Origin: Anammoximicrobium sp964645045
GTDB taxonomy: Bacteria; Planctomycetota; Planctomycetia; Pirellulales; Pirellulaceae
Length of the DNA stretch: 64,000 nucleotides
Direction of reading: 5' to 3'
Assembly: GCA_964645045.1 (NCBI GenBank)
Contig: CAZXYZ010000014.1
Coordinates: 67,324-131,323, forward strand
Made by a program: the position numbers and the translations under genes. The notes below the pieces were generated by a model, which worked only from the letters and a program-made list of their open reading frames with translations, had not been told where the DNA came from and made no database searches. Below, in pieces: positions 1 through 8,219 of this stretch; position 1 is the first letter of the stretch; every line of letters begins with the position of its first letter.

Positions 1-52
1 GGCGCAGAAGCTCCGGTAGGAGTCTGTCCTGACGCCGAGCCGCGAACCAAAG

Positions 53-82
53 CTCCCGGGAATATCCCGAGGGAGTTTTTTT
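53..82 (+). terminator. Rho-independent terminator
   Basis: A GC-rich hairpin (arm CTCCCGGGA, a three-base loop, then TCCCGAGGGAG with a small bulge) is followed directly by seven T. It would end transcription of a gene lying upstream of the window. No coding sequence is recognised in bases 1-52. Confidence 0.65.
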
Positions 83-167
83 CTTGAGTGCTTCGCGGCC
101 TTATTCGACCAGTCCATTTTCGACCAGTCCAACTGGCAAAGGAGTTCGGCATGGGACACAAGATCAC

Positions 168-623
168 GTCCAGGAGTTTATGGTCATGCCGATCGGGGCC
201 CCGAACTTTGCCGAGGCCCTGCGGTTTGGCGCGGAGACGTTTCATGCCTTGAAGAAGATCCTGCACGACCGGCAGTACACCACCAGCGTCGGCGACGAAG
301 GCGGCTTTGCCCCGAATCTGAAGAGCAACGACGAAGCCTGCGAAGTGATCACCAACGCGGTGCTGATCAAGCTGAATCAGATCGGCTCGGTCACCGAGAC
401 CATCGAAGCCATTCAGATGTGCCAGAAGGCGGGCTGGGGCTACGTCGTGTCCCACCGCTCCGGCGAAACGGAAGATGCGTTCCTGGCGGACTTTGCCGTG
501 GCGATGGGGGGCGGCCAGATCAAGACCGGATCGGCCTGCCGTAGCGAGCGGATCGCCAAGTACAACCGGCTGCTGGAAATCGAGGCCGAACTCGGCAAGT
601 CGGCCGTGTTCGGGCGAACCTGA
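168..623 (+). pseudogene. eno: Enolase remnant with N-terminal and internal deletions
   Basis: The reading frame encodes two separate parts of enolase (2-phosphoglycerate dehydratase, glycolysis) joined in frame. The first part has the QEFMVMPIGAPNF and GDEGGFAPNL motifs from mid-protein. It then jumps at about base 348 to the C-terminal third, with LIKLNQIG, SHRSGETED and GGGQIKTGS. Roughly the first 150 residues of a ~430-residue enolase are missing, as is a ~120-residue central block. The metal-binding acidic residues of the barrel should lie in that missing block, while the base Glu of GDEGG and the Lys of LIKLNQ remain. Such a protein should be inactive. Upstream, a good ribosome site (AAAGGAG, about 142) precedes an ATG at 151, but that start is in another frame. 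The piece is either real gene decay or a mis-joined assembly. Confidence 0.85.
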
Positions 624-682
624 GCCTCGTCCAAGTGTGCGTTCGTGCGGTCAGGCGTTGCTTCACCAATGGAGATCGTGGT

Positions 683-958
683 ATGTCCAGTTCGCATTTC
701 CCGTCGCCGCGGCATCCCCGCGGCTTTACTTTGGTCGAATTGCTGGTAGTCATCGGAATCATCGGCATCTTGGTGGCCTTGCTCTTGCCGGCGATCCAGA
801 TGGCCCGCGAGCGAGGTCCCCGGCTTGCCGCCGGTTCCCACGGAAACCGGGAAGTCATTTCGGTCTCCGTTGCTACACGTTTCGTGCCCCGCCGACGTCC
901 CCGGCCGTCAAAGTGCTGTTGGCTAAGGAGCAGGGCCAGTGGAAGGTGGAGCGGCTGA
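683..958 (+). pseudogene. Truncated DUF1559-type prepilin-like protein start
   Basis: From the ATG at 683 the frame begins with a type IV prepilin-like leader: a short basic segment, the processing motif GFTLVELLVVIGIIGI, then a hydrophobic helix ending in LLPAIQMARE. This is the N-terminus of the large planctomycete family of DUF1559 proteins, normally about 300-350 residues and followed by E-A-A-R-R-x-x-C. Here homology stops right after MARE, and the rest of the open frame to 958 is Arg/Ser-rich noise. The family is exported and processed by a prepilin peptidase. Only the leader survives, so the gene is broken. Confidence 0.75.
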
Positions 959-969
959 CAGTGGAATGA
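895..969 (+). pseudogene. Possible C-terminal scrap of an unidentified protein
   Basis: In a frame different from the prepilin fragment, the last ~24 codons before a TGA at 967-969 read SPAVKVLLAKEQGQWKVERL and a few more residues. This looks like a genuine protein end, of the style seen at the end of NTF2/SnoaL-like domains (inference only). Nothing recognisable precedes it, so it is probably another eroded gene end fused next to the prepilin start. Confidence 0.3.
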
Positions 970-1002
970 CTCTTCAGATTTGCTATACTGCCGGCCAGCG
1001 TT

Positions 1003-1124
1003 CAATGCCACTTACTTTGGGAACATTGGGGGGTATTTTGTTAGCGGAGCGGCGCAAGCCGCCCGGTTTTCCCACCGAAATACCGGACGGCTCGCGCCGT
1101 GCCGCTACAAAGTAAGTGGCATTG
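1003..1124. repeat. Palindromic intergenic element (nested inverted repeats)
   Basis: Outer arms of 16 bp match perfectly (CAATGCCACTTACTTT at 1003-1018 and its complement at 1109-1124). Inside lies a second imperfect inverted repeat of about 27 bp (1041-1067 against 1082-1109) built on AGCGGCGCAAGCCG. The element sits just upstream of the restriction-modification gene. It resembles in style, though not in sequence, the other palindromes in this window. Confidence 0.8.
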
Positions 1125-1174
1125 GCCCAGCGCTGTCTCTCCCGCATGTTTCCTTCAATCCCCGGCAGCTGAGC

Positions 1175-4100
1175 ATGGACGAGCAGAAAATCCAGGAATT
1201 CATCCAACGTTGGTCAAACTCCGGCGGCGCGGAACGGGCCAACTACCAGCTGTTCCTCGCCGAACTGTGCGACGTGCTGGAGGTCGCTAGGCCGGAGCCG
1301 ACGGTCGAGGACGACGCGCGGAATGCGTACGTCTTCGAGCGCAACGTGCTGTTCGACAACCTGGACGGCACGCACACGACGCGGCGGATTGATCTGTACA
1401 AACGAGGGTGCTTTGTCCTGGAGTCCAAACAAGGCGTCTTGCAACACGACGCCGCCCCGGTCCTGTCGGTTCGGCAGCAGGAGCTGCGGGCGAAACGCAA
1501 ACGGGGGCACGGCACGCGCGGCACGGCGGCTTGGGACGACGCCATGTTCCGCGCCCGCGGCCAGGCCGAGCAGTATGCCCGCGCCTTGTCGCCCGCCGAA
1601 GGCCGCCCGCCGTTCATCCTGGTGGTCGACGTCGGCCATTCGCTCGAGTTGTTCGCCGAGTTCTCGCAAACCGGCGGGACCTACGTGCCGTTTCCGGACC
1701 CCAAGTCGCACCGCATCCGCCTGGAACAATTGGCGGACGCCGAAATCCGCGAGCAGTTGCGCCAGGTCTGGACGGATCCGCTGAGCTTGGACCCCGCCCG
1801 CCGTTCGGCCCGCGTCACCCGCGAGATCGCCGCCAAGCTGGCTGAGCTGGCCAAGTCGCTCGAAGCGGCCGGCCACCACGCCGACGACGTGGCCCAGTTC
1901 CTGATGCGCTGCCTGTTCACCATGTTCGCCGAGGATGTCGAGTTGCTGCCGCGGGAGTCGTTCCGCAAGCTGCTGCGGAGCATCGACGACTTGGCGCATT
2001 TCGCGTCGCTGGCCGAGGAACTGTGGCGGACCATGAACCGCGGCGGCTTCTCCAGCCTGCTGCGGACCAGCCTGCTGCACTTCAACGGCGGCCTGTTCGC
2101 CGACCCGTCGGCCTTGGCCTTGACGCGGGACCAGTTGGATTTGTTGATCGAAGCGGCCGGGGCCGACTGGAAGGACGTCGAGCCGGCGATCTTCGGTACC
2201 TTGCTGGAACGCGCTCTGGACCCGGTCGAACGCCACAAGCTGGGCGCGCACTACACGCCGCGGGCGTACGTGGAACGGCTGGTGATCCCGACCGTGATCC
2301 AGCCGCTGCGGGACGAGTGGGACGCGGTCCGCACGGCGGCGGTCACGCACGCCCGCGAGGGCGACCGCAAGGCGGCGGTGGCCGAGTTGGAGGCGTTTCA
2401 CGACCGGTTGTGCGATGTGCGGGTGTTAGATCCGGCCTGCGGCTCGGGCAATTTCCTGTACGTCACGCTGGAACATCTCAAGCGGCTGGAGGGCGAACTG
2501 TTCGCGACCTGGGAGAGCATCGCCGAGCGGCAGGCGCGGCTCGAAGGCGGCCATACCGTCGATCCGCACCAACTGTTGGGCATCGAGATCAATCCGCGAG
2601 CCGCCGCGATCGCCGAACTGGTGTTGTGGATCGGCTATCTGCAATGGCACTTCCGCACCCACGGCCGCGTGAATCCGCCGGAGCCGGTGATCAAGAACTT
2701 CAAGAACATCGAGTGCCGCGACGCCGTCCTCAGCTGGTCCAGCAAGCAGCCCGAACTGGACGAGCATGGTAAACCCGTCACCCGGTGGGACGGCCGCACC
2801 ACCAAACCCCACCCCGTGACCGGCGAAGAAGTGCCTGATGAAAACGCCCGCGTGCTGTCGTTTCAGTACTTGAACCCGAAGAAGGCGGAATGGCCGGAGG
2901 CGGAGTTTATCGTGGGGAATCCGCCGTTTGTGGGTGTCGCGAGAATGCGGGAAGCCCTCGGCGATGGGTACGTGACGACGTTGCGGCAGACGTATTCAGA
3001 GCTTCCCGAGTCATGCGACTATGTCATGTACTGGTGGCACAAGGCGGCGGAGTTGACTCGCACTGGTGCGGTGCGGCAGTTCGGGTTCATCGCCACAAAC
3101 AGTCTGAGGCAAACTTTCAATCGACGCGTCATTCAGCCTCACCTTGAGTCTAGCCCACCGTTGTCAGTCGTCTTTGCGATTCCTGACCACCCCTGGGTCG
3201 ATTCGGCGTTGGGCGCGGCGGTGCGTATCTCGATGACCGTGGGATGCTGCGGCGAAAGCGACGGCAAGTTGTCCGTCGTGACAGAGGAAGTTGATCGGGG
3301 TGAGATTGGAGTGGAAACGACCTTGTCGACAAGGAGTGGGAAGATTCACGCCAATCTGACGTTGGGGGTCAACTTGGATCTCGCGGAGGGTCTGCGGGCC
3401 AATTCCGACCTCAGCAATCGTGGCGTATCCCTTTTCGGAGCCGGCTTCATCGTGACACCGGACGAAGCCAAGCGGCTGGGCCTTGGCACAACGCCGGGAC
3501 TGGAACGTCACATCCGCCACTATCGCAACGGACGCGACCTGACGCAGACACCTCGCCACGTGATGGTCATTGACTTGTTCGGATTAAAGGCCGACGACGT
3601 TCGCCATCGATTCCCCGAGGTATATCAATGGCTGTACGAGCGCGTGAAACCGGAGCGTGACCACAATAACCGAGCATCGAGACGCGACAACTGGTGGCTG
3701 TTTGGTGAAACGAATCCCAAATTACGACAACAGCTTGCGGGGCTGAAACGCTACATCGCCTCGGTTGAAACCGCAAAGCATCGTTTCTTTCAGTTTCTCG
3801 ACGAAGCGATTCTTCCGGACAACATGCTGGTCAACATTGCTCATGACGACGCATTTGTGCTCGGTGTGTTGTCGAGCCGAGTACACGTAAGCTGGGCGCT
3901 GAAGACGGGAGGCACTCTTGAAGACCGGCCTCGCTACAACAAGTCTGTATGCTTCGAGCCCTTCCCCTTCCCCGACACCACCGAATCCCAAAAACCCCGC
4001 ATCTGCGCCCTGGGCGAGCAATTGGACGCCCACCGCAAGCGGCAGCAGGAGTTGCATCCGAAACTGACGATGACCGGGATGTACAACGTGTTGGAGAAGC

Positions 4101-4615
4101 TGCGGGCAGGCGAACGCCTGGACGCCAAGGACCAGGCGATCCACGAGCAAGGGCTGGTCTCGGTGCTGCGGCAGATCCACGACGAGTTGGATGCGGCGGT
4201 GGCGGACGCCTACGGCTGGCCGGTGGACTTGACCGACGAGCAGATCCTGGAACGGCTGGTGGCTTTGAATCAACAGCGAGCCGAAGAAGAACGCCGTGGC
4301 CTGATCCGCTGGTTGCGTCCCGAGTTCCAGAACCCGGAAGGCCGGACTCAAAAGACGATCGCCGCCGAGGAAACCGAGACGCCCACGACCGCAAAGAAGG
4401 CCGAGACCACCAAGCGGCCCTGGCCCAAGTCGCTGTCCGCCCAAGCCGCCGCGGTCCAGACCGCGCTGGCCGAACTCGCCGCGCCAGCCGACGAGGTCCA
4501 AATCGCCAAACGCTTCACCGCCGCCAACAAGGACCGCATCGCCGAACTCCTCGAAACCCTCTCGTCGCTGGGCAAAGCCCGCCAGCTGGACGACGGCCGC
4601 TACGTCTCCGTGTAA
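1175..4615 (+). CDS. Type IIG/IIL (MmeI-like) restriction-modification protein
   Basis: This 1146-residue protein matches the MmeI-like architecture in which nuclease, N6-adenine methyltransferase and target recognition share one chain. A PD-(D/E)xK-like nuclease signature lies at D73 and E83-S-K85 (RIDLY then LESKQG). The SAM-binding motif DPACGSG starts at residue 419, LGIEINP follows, and the catalytic NPPF is at 582-585. The target-recognition region follows, then a helical C-terminus ending in a small winged-helix-like domain. The ATG at 1175 begins MDEQKIQEFIQRW, the usual family start; upstream frame extension runs through the palindrome and is not used. No separate specificity or nuclease gene is adjacent, as expected for a stand-alone type IIL enzyme. 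By eye, 2.9-3.95 kb is less GC-rich than its flanks, which suggests an exchanged specificity segment. The gene appears intact. Confidence 0.88.
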   Translation: MDEQKIQEFIQRWSNSGGAERANYQLFLAELCDVLEVARPEPTVEDDARNAYVFERNVLFDNLDGTHTTRRIDLYKRGCFVLESKQGVLQHDAAPVLSVRQQELRAKRKRGHGTRGTAAWDDAMFRARGQAEQYARALSPAEGRPPFILVVDVGHSLELFAEFSQTGGTYVPFPDPKSHRIRLEQLADAEIREQLRQVWTDPLSLDPARRSARVTREIAAKLAELAKSLEAAGHHADDVAQFLMRCLFTMFAEDVELLPRESFRKLLRSIDDLAHFASLAEELWRTMNRGGFSSLLRTSLLHFNGGLFADPSALALTRDQLDLLIEAAGADWKDVEPAIFGTLLERALDPVERHKLGAHYTPRAYVERLVIPTVIQPLRDEWDAVRTAAVTHAREGDRKAAVAELEAFHDRLCDVRVLDPACGSGNFLYVTLEHLKRLEGELFATWESIAERQARLEGGHTVDPHQLLGIEINPRAAAIAELVLWIGYLQWHFRTHGRVNPPEPVIKNFKNIECRDAVLSWSSKQPELDEHGKPVTRWDGRTTKPHPVTGEEVPDENARVLSFQYLNPKKAEWPEAEFIVGNPPFVGVARMREALGDGYVTTLRQTYSELPESCDYVMYWWHKAAELTRTGAVRQFGFIATNSLRQTFNRRVIQPHLESSPPLSVVFAIPDHPWVDSALGAAVRISMTVGCCGESDGKLSVVTEEVDRGEIGVETTLSTRSGKIHANLTLGVNLDLAEGLRANSDLSNRGVSLFGAGFIVTPDEAKRLGLGTTPGLERHIRHYRNGRDLTQTPRHVMVIDLFGLKADDVRHRFPEVYQWLYERVKPERDHNNRASRRDNWWLFGETNPKLRQQLAGLKRYIASVETAKHRFFQFLDEAILPDNMLVNIAHDDAFVLGVLSSRVHVSWALKTGGTLEDRPRYNKSVCFEPFPFPDTTESQKPRICALGEQLDAHRKRQQELHPKLTMTGMYNVLEKLRAGERLDAKDQAIHEQGLVSVLRQIHDELDAAVADAYGWPVDLTDEQILERLVALNQQRAEEERRGLIRWLRPEFQNPEGRTQKTIAAEETETPTTAKKAETTKRPWPKSLSAQAAAVQTALAELAAPADEVQIAKRFTAANKDRIAELLETLSSLGKARQLDDGRYVSV

Positions 4616-4754
4616 GCGGGAACCTCGTCGCAAGTCAAATCCCGGGTGCCGGTCGCGGGCGTTGTCCCCAAGACCGCCGGCCAGCACGAAGGCGGAGGTC
4701 GCCGGCTCGCAAAGCTTGCTGTTTTGCTGCCGCTCATTCTGCCCGCAGAGCCTC

Positions 4755-4979
4755 GATGGGTTCATCACGGCGAGAATCCCGACCCCGCCCACGAGAAGCG
4801 AGATGCCGGCGACGCTGCCGACCAGCCGCGTCATGGATTAAGCCGTTTCTCTTTCCCCCCTCGATCAACGTGGCTTGGTTCTGCATCGTAAAATCGTCGC
4901 GTTTGTCTTCCAGACGGTGACGCCGACGCAGCACGTCCCGGATTTCCTGCTCGGCCGTGTCGAGCAGGTCGCTTCGCAT
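4755..4979 (-). pseudogene. MacB-type ABC transporter permease scrap (frameshifted)
   Basis: On the minus strand one frame (4979 down to about 4835) encodes RRRHRLEDKRDDFTMQNQAT, the periplasmic segment just before the membrane domain of MacB/FtsX-like permeases. After a frameshift, the frame starting at 4834 continues with RLVGSVAGISLLVGGVGI, the first membrane helix of that domain. Everything before and after is missing; a complete permease is about 400 or more residues. The short flanks 4616-4754 and 4980-5062 show nothing recognisable. Confidence 0.7.
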
Positions 4980-5062
4980 CGATGATTCCCAGTTTCATAG
5001 CGTCGCTCCTTGGAATAGCAATCTTCGGGGAACGGCCCTTGCCTCGCTCCGGTCGAGTGGGC

Positions 5063-5091
5063 TTGCCGTTCAGGCCCCCACCGCATATATT
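5063..5091 (+). promoter_or_regulatory. Sigma-70-type promoter of the arsenosugar-type locus
   Basis: A -35 box TTGCCG (5063-5068), a 17-bp spacer and a -10 box TATATT (5086-5091) precede the nucleoside phosphorylase start by about 35 bases. It is the only good promoter match ahead of this run of plus-strand genes. Confidence 0.5.
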
Positions 5092-5107
5092 AGATCATTC
5101 GAATATA
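5086..5107. promoter_or_regulatory. Candidate ArsR-family operator
   Basis: The hyphenated palindrome TATATT-10 bp-AATATA overlaps the -10 box and the predicted transcription start. AT-rich palindromes in this position are typical binding sites of ArsR/SmtB repressors, and an ArsR-family gene lies in the same run (6618). The assignment is inference; the arms are only 6 bp. Confidence 0.35.
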
Positions 5108-5126
5108 CTTGCGAAAGGGGAGATGC

Positions 5127-5939
5127 GTGATCGACGGCCGAAGTCCCATCCTGCAACATGCTACCGAGGAACCGGCGGTGTTTCGGCCGGAGAACTTGTT
5201 GGCCAAGGCCTCGGCGATGCTCGGCCGCGAGCAAGGACGCCTTCCTCCCTGCTGCGTGCTGGACTTTGATGGGGAACTCGCGCCGGTGGCCGAGCAGCGG
5301 TTCGGTGCTCGTGCCAGTTCCGTCTGGCCGTGCTTTCATACACGGCTGTTGTGCCTGGAAAAGGACGGTCTCAGCATGGGGCTGATTGCCGGAACGGTGG
5401 GCGCCCCATTTGCGGTCCTGGTGGCGGAGCAGTTGATCGCCTGTGGCTGCCGGCACATGATCGGGTACAGTTCGTCGGGGGCGGTCGCCGACGGTCTGAC
5501 GCTGCCCTGCCTGGTGATACCGGATCGGGCGTTGCGGGACGAGGGAACCTCGTATCACTACCTGCCCCCATCCCCGTGGGTCGAGGCATGCGGCGATCTA
5601 TCAGGCGTGCTCGCCAGACACGCCCGCGGATGCCACCTGCCGGTGCATCGCGGTGCTACTTGGACGACCGATGCGCCGTACCGCGAAACGCAGTCGGCGA
5701 TTGACCGACATCGCTCCGCGGGTATTTTGACCGTCGAAATGGAAGCGGCGGCATTGATGGCGTTGGCGAGGGTGCGTGAGGTGCAGGTCGCTTCGCTGCT
5801 GCACGTCACCAACGCCTTGGCCACCAGCGAAAACGACTTTCAGAAAGGACCCGCCGACATCCACGAGCGAGTCCTGAACTGCTGCTGGGGGGCGTTTCGA
5901 GAAACGCTGCAGTTACCGTCGGCGTCCCAGGGGGAGTAA
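5127..5939 (+). CDS. Nucleoside phosphorylase (PNP/UDP family)
   Basis: The 270-residue protein has the marks of the nucleoside phosphorylase family: the GTVGAPFA phosphate/base-binding segment, the RDEGTSYHY loop, TTDAPYRET, and the EMEAAAL ribose-binding motif near the C-terminus. The family cleaves a nucleoside with phosphate to free base and ribose-1-phosphate. GTG 5127 is chosen because AGGGGAG lies six bases upstream; an in-frame TTG at 5109 is possible. It is the first gene of the run leading to the TIGR04283 glycosyltransferase. Nucleoside phosphorylases occur with ArsS in arsenosugar clusters, where removal of adenine from the dimethylarsinoyl-adenosine intermediate has been proposed. 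That role fits here but is inferred from context. Confidence 0.8.
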   Translation: MIDGRSPILQHATEEPAVFRPENLLAKASAMLGREQGRLPPCCVLDFDGELAPVAEQRFGARASSVWPCFHTRLLCLEKDGLSMGLIAGTVGAPFAVLVAEQLIACGCRHMIGYSSSGAVADGLTLPCLVIPDRALRDEGTSYHYLPPSPWVEACGDLSGVLARHARGCHLPVHRGATWTTDAPYRETQSAIDRHRSAGILTVEMEAAALMALARVREVQVASLLHVTNALATSENDFQKGPADIHERVLNCCWGAFRETLQLPSASQGE

Positions 5940-5949
5940 GGACGAAGCG

Positions 5950-6522
5950 ATGAAAACCCGGGAAAGTGGTATGCCGGACGAAGGCATGTGGCGGGAGTTC
6001 TTCGATGCCGAGGCGATCCTGCGGTCACTCCGGCTGGATTCGTCGTGCCGGAATGTGGTGGATTTCGGTTGTGGCTATGGAACCTTTGCTATTCCGGCCG
6101 CCCGGATCGTGAGCGGCATGGTCCATGCTGTCGACGTCGAGCCCGACATGATCAGCGTCACGCAGGCCAAGGCGGAGGCGGAAGGCTTGCCGAACGTGCG
6201 GGCCTACCTGCGGGATTTCGCCTCGGACGGCACCGGACTGCCGCCAGCCAGCGTCGACTACGCGATGCTGTTCAACATCCTCCATGCCGAGTGCCCCGAT
6301 GCCTTGCTGCTTGAGGCCCACCGGGTCTTGGCCCCTGGTGGACTCCTGGGCATCATCCACTGGAACCACGATCCGATGACGCCACGAGGTCCGTCGATGG
6401 CGATCCGCCCGCGCCCCGAGCAATGTCAAGCGTGGGCCGAACAGTTGGGTTTCCGCCGACTGCCGCCCGGAATCATCGACCTGCCGCCGTACCATTACGG
6501 AATGGTCCTCGTGCGAGGCTAG
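5950..6522 (+). CDS. Class I SAM-dependent methyltransferase
   Basis: A 190-residue Rossmann-fold methyltransferase (Methyltransf_11/25 type). SAM motif I is VVDFGCGYGTFA (about residues 37-48), the acidic end of strand 2 is HAVDVEPDMI, motif IV is YAMLFNILH, and the post-motif is RVLAPGGLLGI. It starts ten bases after the phosphorylase stop and is evidently co-transcribed. It is much shorter than arsenite methyltransferase ArsM (about 280-380 residues) and lacks the paired arsenic-binding cysteines, so it is not called ArsM. The substrate is unknown; a small molecule in the same arsenic-related pathway is a reasonable guess. Confidence 0.8.
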   Translation: MKTRESGMPDEGMWREFFDAEAILRSLRLDSSCRNVVDFGCGYGTFAIPAARIVSGMVHAVDVEPDMISVTQAKAEAEGLPNVRAYLRDFASDGTGLPPASVDYAMLFNILHAECPDALLLEAHRVLAPGGLLGIIHWNHDPMTPRGPSMAIRPRPEQCQAWAEQLGFRRLPPGIIDLPPYHYGMVLVRG

Positions 6523-6617
6523 CCGCTCTTTTCGCCAGGACTTAGGCTTCCAATCATGAAATTCGGCAAAGGCAGATTGAGTTGCAGTAAGGCGAAGAAC
6601 TAACGTAGCTGGAGGCG

Positions 6618-6977
6618 ATGATGGATACGCTTGATGTCATGGCAGCCGCAGAACTCCTGAAAGCCCTGGCTCATCCGACTCGGCTCATGATTGTCCAGGA
6701 ACTGCTGAGCGGTACCAAGTGCGTTACCGACATGGAGGAGATTCTGCCGGCGCGGCAGGCGAATATCTCCCAGCACCTGGCGGTTCTACGAAATGCCAAG
6801 CTTGTGGACTTCGCTCAGGACGGCACCGTCCGCTGTTATTACTTGGCGAAGCCGAAGCTCGTCAAGGATGTCCTGCGTTTGGTTGAGCGTCAGGAGCCAG
6901 CCGTGAAACGCACCGCGGCCCAAATCAAGGCGGAAAAGGAGCGACTTCGTCGAGTTGCGGCGCAGGCCACCGGCTGA
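6618..6977 (+). CDS. ArsR/SmtB-family transcriptional regulator
   Basis: A 119-residue winged-helix protein with the standard ArsR layout: LLKALAHPTRLMIVQELL (helices 1-2), TDMEEILPARQANISQHLAVL (recognition helix) and the wing DGTVRCYYLAKP. The usual ELCVCDL metal-binding segment on helix 3 reads TKCVTDM and keeps only one Cys, so classical two- or three-cysteine arsenite sensing is not obvious. C-terminal helices are Lys/Arg/Glu-rich. GATG-ATG offers two starts at 6618 and 6621, both with GGAGG just upstream. It lies between the methyltransferase and the desulfurase and probably controls this run, perhaps through the palindrome at 5086-5107. Confidence 0.88.
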   Translation: MMDTLDVMAAAELLKALAHPTRLMIVQELLSGTKCVTDMEEILPARQANISQHLAVLRNAKLVDFAQDGTVRCYYLAKPKLVKDVLRLVERQEPAVKRTAAQIKAEKERLRRVAAQATG

Positions 6978-7020
6978 GCAACGCACTGGCCCGCCGCCTG
7001 TCGAGTTGGAGGGTAAGATC

Positions 7021-8175
7021 ATGAGCGAAGTCACCCCAGTAGTCAGCCCAACGCGGCGTGTGTACCTCGACTTCAATGCCTCGACTCCCCTGGCGCCGGA
7101 GGTCGTCGCCGCCATGACTCCGCTGCTGAGCGAGGGTTATGGGAACCCTTCCAGCACGCACTGGGCGGGCAGTCGGGCGCGCGACACGGTCGAAGAGGCG
7201 CGAGGGCGGGTGGCCTTGCTCCTGGGGTGCGACCCGACGGAGGCCGTGTTCACGTCCGGCGGTACGGAAGCGAACAACCACGCCATCCAAGGAGCGTTCT
7301 ACGCGCGCGGCGAGACTGTTCGCCGGCCGCATCTGATCACCACCCAGATCGAACATCCGTCGGTGTTGGAACCGTGTCGGTTCCTGGAACGGCTGGGGGC
7401 GGAGATCACGTATCTGCCGGTTGATCGGTACGGGCAGGTCGACCCCGACGCGGTCCGCCGGCAACTTCGCCCGGAAACGATTCTGGTCTCGGTGATGCAT
7501 GCGAACAACGAGGTCGGCACGCTGCAGCCGATTGCCGAGATCGCCGAAATCGTTCGGGCTCACGGCGCGTGGATGCATACGGATGCAACGCAAAGCGTGG
7601 GCAAGATTCCTGTTGATGTGGATCTGTTGGGAGTCGATCTGCTGAGCGTGGCCGGGCACAAGCTATATGCCCCCAAGGGCGTTGGCGTGCTTTATATTCG
7701 CGAGGGCGCAGACATCGAACCCCTCATGCATGGTGCGAATCACGAGGCGGGCCGCCGAGCCGGCACGGAAAACGTGCTGTTGATCGCCGGCCTGGGCGCG
7801 GCGTGTCGAGTCAGTCAAACATGGATCCACGACGAACATGTTCGCCGGTTGTGCGACTACTTCTGGCAGTTGCTCCGTGACCGGTTTGGCGGGCGTGTCG
7901 TCCTGAACGGTCACCCGGAGCAGCGTCTCCCCAACACGCTAAACGTCAGCTTCCCAGGTCACATCGGCGAGCAGTTGCTGAGCGAACTGGACGGCGTGGC
8001 AGCCTCGACCGGATCAGCCTGTCATGCGGGCCAAACCGAAATCAGCCCTGTGCTGCGCGCGATGGGTGTTGAAACGGCCACCGGGATGGGAGCCATTCGC
8101 TTCAGTCTCGGACGCACGACGACGGCGGCCGAACTTGACTACGTCGTGGATCGTTTGCAGAAAATCCTATCGTGA
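7021..8175 (+). CDS. Cysteine desulfurase (NifS/IscS family)
   Basis: The 384-residue class V aminotransferase-fold protein opens with VYLDFNASTPLAPEV. It has the family motifs GYGNPSSTH, FTSGGTEANN, HANNEVGT, the PLP-binding K214 in SVAGHKLYAPKG, RRAGTEN and the catalytic C334 in STGSACHAG. The family releases sulfur (or selenium) from cysteine as an enzyme persulfide. GGAGG lies eight bases before ATG 7021. It is sandwiched between the ArsR gene and the glycosyltransferase, and no iron-sulfur scaffold (IscU/SufU) is adjacent. It may therefore serve the local pathway, for example thiolation, rather than general cluster assembly (inference). Confidence 0.9.
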   Translation: MSEVTPVVSPTRRVYLDFNASTPLAPEVVAAMTPLLSEGYGNPSSTHWAGSRARDTVEEARGRVALLLGCDPTEAVFTSGGTEANNHAIQGAFYARGETVRRPHLITTQIEHPSVLEPCRFLERLGAEITYLPVDRYGQVDPDAVRRQLRPETILVSVMHANNEVGTLQPIAEIAEIVRAHGAWMHTDATQSVGKIPVDVDLLGVDLLSVAGHKLYAPKGVGVLYIREGADIEPLMHGANHEAGRRAGTENVLLIAGLGAACRVSQTWIHDEHVRRLCDYFWQLLRDRFGGRVVLNGHPEQRLPNTLNVSFPGHIGEQLLSELDGVAASTGSACHAGQTEISPVLRAMGVETATGMGAIRFSLGRTTTAAELDYVVDRLQKILS

Positions 8176-8219
8176 AAACGCGAGTCTCCCGAACCAAACT
8201 GGGAAGGAGGATTCATCCA

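Noticed and set aside
981..990. TATACT as a promoter for the restriction-modification gene
   Set aside because: No -35 box lies at a suitable distance (CTGACA is 23 bp away), and a palindrome intervenes before the start codon.
5950..6522. ArsM (arsenite methyltransferase) call for the small methyltransferase
   Set aside because: It is about 100 or more residues too short and lacks the arsenic-binding cysteine set, although it sits in an arsenic-type locus.
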